Source: Candidatus Kaelpia aquatica (GTDB taxonomy: Bacteria; Omnitrophota; Gorgyraeia; Kaelpiales; Kaelpiaceae). From it: a stretch of 43,362 bases of DNA. The stretch spans positions 1-43,362 of the forward strand of contig JAVCCU010000023.1 in NCBI GenBank assembly GCA_030765335.1, in the 5' to 3' direction. Below are positions 34,423 through 41,977 of the stretch, in pieces; position 1 is the first letter of the stretch, and the number at the start of each line of letters is the position of its first letter. The position numbers and the translations under genes are program-made. The notes beneath the pieces are model-generated. The model saw only the letters and a list, made by a program, of their open reading frames with translations, made no database searches and was not told the DNA's origin.

Positions 34423-35640
34423 TTAATGTGACTTAACAACATTAACCATATTGAACATCGGAACAAATATTGAAAAAGCTATAAAACCTACGCCTATGCC
34501 CATAATGACCAAGAGCAACGGCTCCATCAAAGCAAAGACCCTGGTTATAGTCTTAGGAACGTCATTGTCATAGTATTCAGATACCTTACGTACTGTCTCC
34601 TCTAACGTACCGGAACTCTCACCAACTGAGACCATTCTTGTAAGTAGAGGAGGAAACCCGCGGCTCTCTTTAAAAGAGTTGGCTAGATTTTCACCTATAT
34701 TAACCTTATCTCTTATTGAAGATATGTCCATCTCTAAGACCTTATTGCCTACGACCGAGCGGCATAAATCTAATGCTCTTATAACATCAATGCCGCTCCT
34801 TAAAGCCATTGAGAAAGTATGAGTAAAACGAGATACGGCAACTTTATTAAGCAGTACTCCAAATATAGGCAGTTTAAACTTCAATCTATCAAACAATAAC
34901 CTTCCCTGCTGAGTACCAAGGTAAGTCTTAAAAGCAATGAAAGCGGCAATAGAGCCTACGATAAGGACCTTCCACTGAGTGCGAACAGTATTGCTCATCC
35001 ACATCAGCGTCTTGGTTGTGATGGGTATTTCCATATCCATACCTTCAAATATACCTATAAATTTAGGCAGTACAAACGTAACCAAAACTATCATAGCTCC
35101 GCCTATAGCAAGCAACAAAACAACCGGATAGATCATGGCCTGCATAACCTGAGATCTTATCGCAGATTTCCATTCTAAATAATGAGAGAGATATTTTAAA
35201 ACCTCAGCCAGATTACCTGTTGTCTCACCGCTTCTTACAGCCCCTACATATAAGTTGTCGAATATTTTGGGATAAGATTTCAAAGCTTCCTCAAAAGAGA
35301 AACCTTTCTCTATCATAGAATAGATATCAAATACTACACTGCTTAAGTACGGATCCTCAGGGGTCTTAGAGAGATCATATAGCGAACTTAAGAGCGGCAC
35401 ACCGCTATCAACGTATGTTCCCAGTTGGTAAGTGAAGCTTATTAGAGAGCTGTTCTTTATCTTAGACACTTTTTTTGTCGAAGAGAAAAGCTGCTGCTTC
35501 TTAACTGCTTCCTGGACGCTTATAAGCGTTTGACCCTGCTGAGAGAGCACGCCCTCTACTTCAGACTCACTCGATACCTTAAGCTTGCCCTTAAAATACT
35601 TTCCGTTAGCATCTATTGCTTTATATGTATATGTAGGCAT
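34423..35640 (-). CDS. pilC: Inner-membrane platform protein PilC/GspF
   Basis: The 405-residue protein is the integral membrane platform on which PilB acts. It starts MPTYTYKAIDANGKYFKGKL, has two repeated cytoplasmic helical domains (T2SSF; about 70-190 and 270-395), and membrane segments at about 170-190, 220-240 and 375-400. The conserved VGESSGTLEETVRKVSEYYDNDVP and GSIAAFIAFK-type helices are present. It sits between two sets of pseudopilin genes. Confidence 0.95.
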   Translation of the reverse strand: MPTYTYKAIDANGKYFKGKLKVSSESEVEGVLSQQGQTLISVQEAVKKQQLFSSTKKVSKIKNSSLISFTYQLGTYVDSGVPLLSSLYDLSKTPEDPYLSSVVFDIYSMIEKGFSFEEALKSYPKIFDNLYVGAVRSGETTGNLAEVLKYLSHYLEWKSAIRSQVMQAMIYPVVLLLAIGGAMIVLVTFVLPKFIGIFEGMDMEIPITTKTLMWMSNTVRTQWKVLIVGSIAAFIAFKTYLGTQQGRLLFDRLKFKLPIFGVLLNKVAVSRFTHTFSMALRSGIDVIRALDLCRSVVGNKVLEMDISSIRDKVNIGENLANSFKESRGFPPLLTRMVSVGESSGTLEETVRKVSEYYDNDVPKTITRVFALMEPLLLVIMGIGVGFIAFSIFVPMFNMVNVVKSH

Positions 35641-35665
35641 ATCTTATCAATTTAAAATATTAATC

Positions 35666-36154
35666 TTAGCCTTCTGAAACATAGATGTAGATATAAGTTG
35701 ATCCATTAGACCTGACTTTACCGGTCGTAGTCGTACCATCGTCTAAGAGATTATCCACATCTACGCATGTCTCAGATGTTAAATCATCACTTCCTTTATT
35801 TATAGAGAGATAGGCTTCATTACCTGCTGTACCGTCAAAATTAAAAGTAGCATATGTGCCGTAATTATATTCGTACTCTCCATTCCAGGGATTCTCATCC
35901 GGCCAGGAGTCTATATAGTCTGGAACTAAACCGGGATCAGCTCCGGCAGAAGCATTAGCAGGAAAAGCAATATTATCACCAAAATAACTCATAAGAGCCT
36001 TCTTTATTATATTAATTTCTGAGACCGCAGTAGCAACTCTACCTGCATGCATAACATTATTTATTTTAATAATGGATATCGAAGCTAAAGTAGATACAAC
36101 TACTATAACCATAACCATCTCAATCAAAGTCCAGCCTCTTCTTGAGGTTCTCAT
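35666..36154 (-). CDS. Pseudopilin (prepilin-type)
   Basis: I start it at the ATG at 36154 (162 residues), which has GGAGG about 8 bases upstream; the open frame continues further but into the previous gene. After the leader MRTSRRG the helix begins WTLIEMVMVIVVVS, with Glu at +5 and Trp at +1. The head has NIIKKALMSYFGDNIAFP followed by WPDENPWNGEYEYNYG, a GspG-type fold, ending in a disordered-looking Thr/Gly loop and YIYIYVSEG. Confidence 0.85.
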   Translation of the reverse strand: MRTSRRGWTLIEMVMVIVVVSTLASISIIKINNVMHAGRVATAVSEINIIKKALMSYFGDNIAFPANASAGADPGLVPDYIDSWPDENPWNGEYEYNYGTYATFNFDGTAGNEAYLSINKGSDDLTSETCVDVDNLLDDGTTTTGKVRSNGSTYIYIYVSEG

Positions 36155-36188
36155 CTTTAAACCTCCAGAGTTTAATAAATTAGCATCT

Positions 36189-36641
36189 CTATCTTTCATA
36201 GAGCTGTTTATAATAATATAATGTTTCACTTGAAACAGTACCGCCCATAGTAGAAAGTTGCTCAAAGGTCTTGCAACCAATAACCGCAAAAGGTATAGCT
36301 CCTGTAGCATCCCTCTTATAAGCATACTTATAAGTAGCATCGTTCTTAGGGTCTTCTATGGTCTGAGTTATATAGTTGCCTGTCGTAAGATCCCCTAAAA
36401 AAGCACCTGTTGAATAGGTCCAGGCCGCAGCTGTAGGATAGGCAGCATTATCTAGATAATAAGCCTGAAGAGCCGAGGCAAGACTATCAATATCTGAAAT
36501 ACGCCTGACATCTCTTCCTTTTTTAATAGTCTTAACTATCTGAGGTGTAATAACGCCTGATAAGAGCCCTAAAATAACAATAACTGCAACTACCTCTGCA
36601 AGGGTAAAACCGGATCTTTTTCTCTTTTTAGATTTCATCAT
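36189..36641 (-). CDS. Pseudopilin (prepilin-type)
   Basis: The 150-residue protein has a basic leader MMKSKKRKRSG and the processed helix FTLAEVVAVIVILGLLSGV, a textbook class III signal with Glu at +5. The head begins with IDSLASALQAYYLDNAAYP, as in GspG/PilA-like proteins, and ends in YYYKQLYER. Its ribosome site GGAG is formed by the GGA of the last Gly codon of the preceding gene, 3 bases apart. Confidence 0.88.
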   Translation of the reverse strand: MMKSKKRKRSGFTLAEVVAVIVILGLLSGVITPQIVKTIKKGRDVRRISDIDSLASALQAYYLDNAAYPTAAAWTYSTGAFLGDLTTGNYITQTIEDPKNDATYKYAYKRDATGAIPFAVIGCKTFEQLSTMGGTVSSETLYYYKQLYER

Positions 36642-36643
36642 TT

Positions 36644-37141
36644 TTAATCTCCGTCGTTATAGACAACAACATAAATATCATCATCGACACCTGAAGCAGT
36701 TGTTAGATGAGGGTTTAATACATCTTTAGTCTCATCCGGACCTTTAGAGAGCAGATAAGATATTGGTCTGCTTGTCACTCCATCATTATCAGCGTATATA
36801 TAATCTTCCCCCCAGGGGTCGGTCAGAACCGACTTATCGAGGTAAGGACCGTCCCAGCCTGATGCACTATCAGTAGCTAGGAGAGCATTTATAATAGCTG
36901 CAGTGATAGAGGCCTCAGTAAATGTGGCTGCCTTAGGAGGAAGTTCTCCGGTATCTTTCTTATAAGCTAACATAGCAGCTTTGATATGCTCTAGCTCTGC
37001 TTTTGCTTTTGATGTTCTTGATTCCGTTATTACGCGATTAACCTGAGGAAGCAATACCCCACCTAAGACGATTATAACAGACATAACAACTATCAACTCC
37101 ATTAAGGTAAAAGATCTCAACTTCTTCATATTCATATTCAA
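36644..37141 (-). CDS. GspG-like pseudopilin (Ser at -1)
   Basis: The 165-residue protein follows pilB by 21 bases with an AAGGA ribosome site. The leader MNMNMKKLRS precedes FTLMELIVVMSVIIVLGG; the residue before the cut is Ser in place of Gly. The head contains ELEHIKAAMLAYKKDTGELPP, GWDGPYLDKSVLTDPWGEDYIY and LSKGPDETKD then GVDDDIYVVV, matching the GspG core with its Ca-type loop. Being first after pilB and GspG-like, it may be the major subunit. Confidence 0.88.
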   Translation of the reverse strand: MNMNMKKLRSFTLMELIVVMSVIIVLGGVLLPQVNRVITESRTSKAKAELEHIKAAMLAYKKDTGELPPKAATFTEASITAAIINALLATDSASGWDGPYLDKSVLTDPWGEDYIYADNDGVTSRPISYLLSKGPDETKDVLNPHLTTASGVDDDIYVVVYNDGD

Positions 37142-37162
37142 ATCCTTTTTATACTACAGTTA

Positions 37163-38959
37163 CTATACAACTACATCCTGAGTAACCCTAAACATCTCTT
37201 CAATCGTTGTCACTCCTTTCCTAACTTTATCTAGGCAGTCCTCTCTTAAGGAGTTCATACCCTCTGATCTGGCCACCTTATCGATGTCAGTAGCCGGAGC
37301 GCGGGAGACTACAAGCTCCTGAATCCTGGAAGTCGATCTTAGAATGGAGAATATTCCAATCCTTCCCTTATAGCCTGTACCTTTACAAAGCGGACAGCCA
37401 ACACCCTCATAAAAAACAACATTATCTCTATCTCTAATACCCAGCTCACCTAATGCTGCCTCGGAAGGTTTATGCTCTTTCTTACAATTCTCACATATCA
37501 CCCTGATAAGACGCTGGGCTATAACAGCTGCTATAGAACTAGAGGCTAGAAAAGCTTCGACACCCATATCGATAAGCCTTGTAAAAGCAGAGGCAGCATC
37601 ATTAGTATGTAAGGTTGAGAAGACTAAGTGGCCTGTTAAAGCAGCATGGATAGCTATCTCGGCCGTCTCTAAATCCCTGACTTCACCTACCATTATAATA
37701 TCAGGATCCTGCCTCAATATCGCGCGTAACCCGGCAGCATAAGTAAGGCCTATCTGAGGATTAACTTGGGTCTGCCTAACAAGAGGAATCTGATATTCTG
37801 TAGGATCTTCCATTGTCATAATACTTCTATCTTCTGTATTTATCCTATTAATAGCAGAATAGAGCGTCGTTGTCTTTCCACTCCCCGTAGGGCCTGTTAC
37901 AAGAATCATTCCATGCGGCGTGCGTACAACATCTGCAAAGGTATTGAAATCGTTTTTTGAAAACCCCAAGCTCTCAATACCTATCATAATGCTGGATTTA
38001 TCTAATATTCTCATTACAAGATTTTCACCAAATAATGTCGGCTGCAGAGAGACTCGTAAATCTATAGACTTATTACCTACATCCATCCTGATCCTTCCAT
38101 CCTGCGGAAGCCTGCGCTCTGCAATATCTAAATCAGCCATAATCTTTATACGTGAAGTAATAGGCATCTGTAAAAACTTTGGCAATGATACAACTCTATG
38201 TAAGACTCCGTCAATCCTGTATCTGACTCTAACCATCTTCTCTTCAGGTTCAATATGAATATCCGAGGCCCTATCTCTTACAGCCTGAACTATGAGAAGG
38301 TTGGTAAGTTTAACTATCGGGGCTTCCTCTCCTGCCTCTTTTGAACTTAAGAGCTTCTTCTCGTCAATACCTTTGACAACCTCATAGATTGTGTCGGCTG
38401 TACCATAAGTCTGGTCGATCGTCCTTACAATCTCCATATCAGATGCAAGTACCGGTTCAATCATGAGAGATGTCTCGCGGTGCAGCTCATCGATAATCCT
38501 AACATCAGTCGGATCAGCCATGGCAACTGTTAAACTATTGCCCTCTTTAAATAAGGGAAGAACCTTTAGCTTTCTTACCGTTGATTCAGGAACAAGAGCG
38601 GCTATTTCAGGCTCTATGATAAAACTGGATAGATCTACACTCTTAACCCCAAGCTCAACACCTAAGAGGATGGGCATATGCTCCTGAGAGATAAAGCCGC
38701 TCTCGATCAATATGTCTTTTAAGGTTTTTCCAGTCTCTTTGGACTCAGCCTTAACTGAGTCAAGCTGCTCATCTGTAAGAAGACCTCTATCTATAAGGAG
38801 CTCTTCTAAACCCTTCTCTTTTATAAAAGAAGGCTGCCCGTCTTTTTTAATCGCTTCATTTAATATAAGATCCTGATCTCCGTCTAAACCTGATAGATCT
38901 CTCTCTTCAATCTCAGAGCTCTCTTCTTCAGAATCTAACTCTCTCTCTTCTTCAGCCAT
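37163..38959 (-). CDS. pilB: PilB/GspE assembly ATPase with MshEN-like N-terminus
   Basis: This 598-residue cytoplasmic ATPase drives pilus or pseudopilus assembly. Residues 45-185 resemble the MshEN domain, with two tandem blocks (KGLEELLIDRGLLTDEQL and GKTLKDILIESGFISQEHM) of the type that binds c-di-GMP in MshE. The motor domain has Walker A GPTGSGKTT (356-364), the Asp box around 374-390, Walker B DIIMVGEVRD (420-429), the His box HLVFSTLHTND and a zinc site C489-x2-C492...C522-x2-C525. The acidic N-terminus (MAEEERELDSEEESS) is extra. A GAGAGG ribosome site precedes it. Confidence 0.95.
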   Translation of the reverse strand: MAEEERELDSEEESSEIEERDLSGLDGDQDLILNEAIKKDGQPSFIKEKGLEELLIDRGLLTDEQLDSVKAESKETGKTLKDILIESGFISQEHMPILLGVELGVKSVDLSSFIIEPEIAALVPESTVRKLKVLPLFKEGNSLTVAMADPTDVRIIDELHRETSLMIEPVLASDMEIVRTIDQTYGTADTIYEVVKGIDEKKLLSSKEAGEEAPIVKLTNLLIVQAVRDRASDIHIEPEEKMVRVRYRIDGVLHRVVSLPKFLQMPITSRIKIMADLDIAERRLPQDGRIRMDVGNKSIDLRVSLQPTLFGENLVMRILDKSSIMIGIESLGFSKNDFNTFADVVRTPHGMILVTGPTGSGKTTTLYSAINRINTEDRSIMTMEDPTEYQIPLVRQTQVNPQIGLTYAAGLRAILRQDPDIIMVGEVRDLETAEIAIHAALTGHLVFSTLHTNDAASAFTRLIDMGVEAFLASSSIAAVIAQRLIRVICENCKKEHKPSEAALGELGIRDRDNVVFYEGVGCPLCKGTGYKGRIGIFSILRSTSRIQELVVSRAPATDIDKVARSEGMNSLREDCLDKVRKGVTTIEEMFRVTQDVVV

Positions 38960-38995
38960 AGAAACCTCTCTTTTTGTAACCCTATATTATAATAA

Positions 38996-40612
38996 TTAAT
39001 CCTTAAATTCAATATAATGTTTGAACTGTCTATGGAGATAAGGGTCGCTGTATTCCATCTTTTTAAAATAGAGATTCATTCCCTCTTTGTCCCCTAGCCT
39101 GCTGTAAGCAAGCGCCTTAAAAGCATAGAGCTGAAGATAATTCCCGACCATATGCTCTACGTTATTATAATGCCTCAAAGCCTGATAGAGATTGGCCTCA
39201 TTCCCATCTTCTAAATAGAGGTTCCCAAGAAGATAGTGAGGCAGAGCATTAAAATAATTATACTCTATCGACTTCTTATAAAGAGGCTCTGCGCGGGACA
39301 GCTTTCTGAGCTGAGAATAATAGACCGCCTTTCTTAAGCAGCTATCAGAGATAAAAAACCGCAAAGCATAATAATTAGTTACTATATTCAGTGCAATAAA
39401 GAGTGAGATGATTGGAACCCGAAGCTTGACTATATTAACTCTTTTGGCTGAACTAATCTTGACCTCACGCATCGCTAAAGCAAATATTATCAGGTATAAA
39501 AAATAGGGAGTAAAACTATAGAAGCTCTGTGAGAATAGATTCTGGAATAACATAGAACCTAAGATGGCACAATAACAGAAGCTTAAGCTTGAGCCTCTCT
39601 TATGCTTAAAGAGATAATAGAGAAGCGCGATATTCATAAAGAGAAATGAGAACAGATACAAGATACCGCCCTCAATAATTAAATTGAAATAATAATTCTC
39701 AGGATGAGAAAACTCTATCTGGTGATCTTGAAGTAAGATAAAAAGTTTGGGGTTTCTAAAATAAGGATATATAGAAGAGAAGCTCCCTAAGCCCCAGCCT
39801 GTGAAAGGTCTCTCTTTTATAGCCCTATAGACATCGCTCCAAACATAACTTCTGTAAAATAAAGATTCGGTCTTCAGTAATACAACACTCATAATCAGGG
39901 AGAAGAGTATAACTGCAAATAAAGTTACACTCAAGACCCGGATATTTTTCTTTAAAGAGAAAGAAAGTATCAGAAGCCCAAAGACAAAAGACATCAAGCC
40001 GCTCCCGCTCTTTGTAAAGATTAAATTAAAGAGCCCAAAAACTATAATAATAAGATAGATAAAATTTCTCTTCTTCTGGTAGCAGTAGATGCTTAAGAAG
40101 ATAACCATATTAGCATATAGTGCCAGGTTGTTGGGGTTTGCAAGGCTTGAGAATATCCTGGATTGCTTGATAAGCTCATCTCCGTAATTAGCTATATTTA
40201 TTCCAAATACCTGGAAAACTCCGAAACCAAAGACTAGAAGCGCCGGATAGATAAGCGCCTTATGCAGCAGCTCTCTTCTAGGCTTTTCTGCTATTAAAGA
40301 GAGTATCAGAGCAAGAGATAGAGTATTTAAAAGCAGCTTTTCAAAACAGGCAGTATGAAAACTGTTCTTAAAGTATAAGAATAACCCCAGAATATAGAAT
40401 AAGACCACGGCCAAAATCAGCACAAAAGGCTGTTTGGACAAATCCTTAAATCCGGATTTAAAATTACGCCAGAGCCAGATGGAGAAGATCCAGGGTAAGA
40501 TCAATTCAAATAACGTGATCTTTACCCTCACAACTTCAAAGGTAGCCCTAGAGAAAAGTAGCGGAATTAAAACCACTACCAATAGAAGTAAGACATCATA
40601 CAACTTTCTCAT
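38996..40612 (-). CDS. O-antigen ligase/polymerase-like membrane protein with TPR tail
   Basis: About ten to twelve transmembrane helices fill residues 5-400, and the Wzy_C-type signature FSHPENYYFNLIIEGGI lies in a periplasmic loop. The C-terminus (about 425-538) has TPR-like helices (AEPLYKKSIEYNYFNALPHYLLGNLYLEDGN). Such proteins join lipid-linked glycans to lipid A core, or to pilins as in PglL/TfpO. I choose the ATG at 40612 (538 residues, MRKLYDVLLLL); the upstream ATG at 40660 overlaps a divergent promoter. A TATAAT 7 bases before 40612 suggests a leaderless message. The next gene downstream is pilB, 36 bases away. Confidence 0.82.
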   Translation of the reverse strand: MRKLYDVLLLLVVVLIPLLFSRATFEVVRVKITLFELILPWIFSIWLWRNFKSGFKDLSKQPFVLILAVVLFYILGLFLYFKNSFHTACFEKLLLNTLSLALILSLIAEKPRRELLHKALIYPALLVFGFGVFQVFGINIANYGDELIKQSRIFSSLANPNNLALYANMVIFLSIYCYQKKRNFIYLIIIVFGLFNLIFTKSGSGLMSFVFGLLILSFSLKKNIRVLSVTLFAVILFSLIMSVVLLKTESLFYRSYVWSDVYRAIKERPFTGWGLGSFSSIYPYFRNPKLFILLQDHQIEFSHPENYYFNLIIEGGILYLFSFLFMNIALLYYLFKHKRGSSLSFCYCAILGSMLFQNLFSQSFYSFTPYFLYLIIFALAMREVKISSAKRVNIVKLRVPIISLFIALNIVTNYYALRFFISDSCLRKAVYYSQLRKLSRAEPLYKKSIEYNYFNALPHYLLGNLYLEDGNEANLYQALRHYNNVEHMVGNYLQLYAFKALAYSRLGDKEGMNLYFKKMEYSDPYLHRQFKHYIEFKD

Positions 40613-40619
40613 TACCGTT

Positions 40620-40648
40620 ATTATACCAAAAATATCCTCAACGGTTAA
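40620..40648 (-). promoter_or_regulatory. Candidate promoter of the ligase-pilus operon
   Basis: On the minus strand TTAACC (40648-40643), 17 bases, then a perfect TATAAT (40625-40620). The expected transcription start coincides with the ATG at 40612. Confidence 0.5.
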
Positions 40649-40653
40649 TAAAA

Positions 40654-40682
40654 TTGACATAACTAAACATAAATTTTATTAT
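40654..40682 (+). promoter_or_regulatory. Sigma-70-type promoter of the FIST gene
   Basis: TTGACA (40654-40659), 17 bases, TATTAT (40677-40682) on the plus strand. The leader would be about 30 bases and shows no clear Shine-Dalgarno. Confidence 0.7.
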
Positions 40683-40720
40683 ATAAACATATTCATTAAT
40701 TTTAAAAAAACAACAATCTT

Positions 40721-41941
40721 ATGGCTCTAAAAATAGGAACCGGCATAAGCTCAGATACCAATGCTTACTTCGCCGGCAAAAATGCTGCGATCAAAGCCCT
40801 CTCATCTCTAGGAGTAGACGTCCCTGAGCTAGGAATAGCATTCTCTCATTATGAATACCCTATACTGCAGATTAACGACGGCATAAAAGCAACCTTGGGA
40901 GAGAAGAACCTTGTAATAATAAACTCCCAAGCCAATGTAATGAACAACACTTTTAAAAAAAGATCTGTGGTCTTAAATCTCTTATCCGGCCACTCCTACT
41001 ACCATGCAATATCTATGGTCAAGAACTTAAGCGAGAACCCTTATGTAGCAGGGCATCACCTGGCCTGGGGGCTATTGGATTCCCTGGAAGCTAAAACACA
41101 TAAAAAAGAATCTCAGAAAAAGCTTGCTCTTGTTTTCGGCTCTGACAGCTTTATCCAAAAAACAGAACTCTTAAGAGGGCTGCAAGAAGTGCTGGGGGTA
41201 AGATTTCCTATTGTAGGAGGTATAGTATCGTCTGATTCGTCTTTAAGTCCAACTGAAGTATCTTTTAACCGCCAGAGCAGCCGAGATGGAGTGGTTGGGA
41301 TATTATTTGCAGGTGAAAACCTTGTTATCGGAGTAGGATCTCACCATGGCTGGATCCCTCTGGGTCTACCCAAGAAAATAAAGAAAGCAGAGGCTAATAG
41401 AGTCCAGAACTTAGATGATATGAGCCCTTTAAAATACTATTTTCAATATCTGGGTAAACACCTTGATTTAAGGAAAGAGGATACGGATTCAATCTCTACA
41501 ATATACCCCTTAGGACTTGAAGCAGAGAAAGATAACTATGTAATAAGATTTCCTAAGTTCTTTGAACCCGGCGGCAGTATATTGCTAGACTCACAAGTCG
41601 CGGAAAACCAAAACTTAAGACTGATGATGGGGACCAGAAAGACCTTACTTGAGGCAACCGAAAAAGCCTTAAACCAGGCCTTAGAGCCATTCCAGAAAGA
41701 GAAGATAAGCCCTAAGTTCATAATATTGGTTGCAGGAATAGAACGCAAAGATATCTTAGGGGTGGATATAAATACTGAGATAAATCTTATAAAGAAAAAA
41801 GTTCCTGAGACCACCAAAATAATCGGAATATATACAAGGGGACAGTTTGCACCTCTAGGAGGCTCTTCTAAATTAGCCAATACCTCCCGCTACCAAAACG
41901 GAGCAATACTTCTAGCTGCGGTAGGGGTAAAGAGAGTATAA
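40721..41941 (+). CDS. FIST domain sensory protein
   Basis: The 406-residue protein has the FIST N-domain (about 30-230; starts IGTGISSDTNAYFAGKNAAIKAL, with LLSGHSYYHA and FPIVGGIVSSD) followed by a FIST_C domain (about 240-395; YPLGLEAEKDNYVIRFP and GIYTRGQFAPLGGSSKL). FIST proteins are predicted sensors of small ligands such as amino acids and are often next to histidine kinases, as here (37 bases upstream of one). No membrane segment or output domain is fused, so it may pass its signal to the kinase. Confidence 0.9.
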   Translation: MALKIGTGISSDTNAYFAGKNAAIKALSSLGVDVPELGIAFSHYEYPILQINDGIKATLGEKNLVIINSQANVMNNTFKKRSVVLNLLSGHSYYHAISMVKNLSENPYVAGHHLAWGLLDSLEAKTHKKESQKKLALVFGSDSFIQKTELLRGLQEVLGVRFPIVGGIVSSDSSLSPTEVSFNRQSSRDGVVGILFAGENLVIGVGSHHGWIPLGLPKKIKKAEANRVQNLDDMSPLKYYFQYLGKHLDLRKEDTDSISTIYPLGLEAEKDNYVIRFPKFFEPGGSILLDSQVAENQNLRLMMGTRKTLLEATEKALNQALEPFQKEKISPKFIILVAGIERKDILGVDINTEINLIKKKVPETTKIIGIYTRGQFAPLGGSSKLANTSRYQNGAILLAAVGVKRV

Positions 41942-41977
41942 TGCTGCTTATATAAATAAAATGAAAAGAGAGACTAA

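Noticed and set aside
36155-36340. Upstream start of the third pseudopilin
   Set aside because: It overlaps the previous gene by 150 bases and lacks prepilin features; GGAGG precedes the ATG at 36154.
40613-40660. Upstream start of the O-antigen-ligase-like protein
   Set aside because: This ATG lies in the divergent FIST promoter and upstream of a perfect TATAAT; the ATG at 40612 gives a normal first membrane helix.
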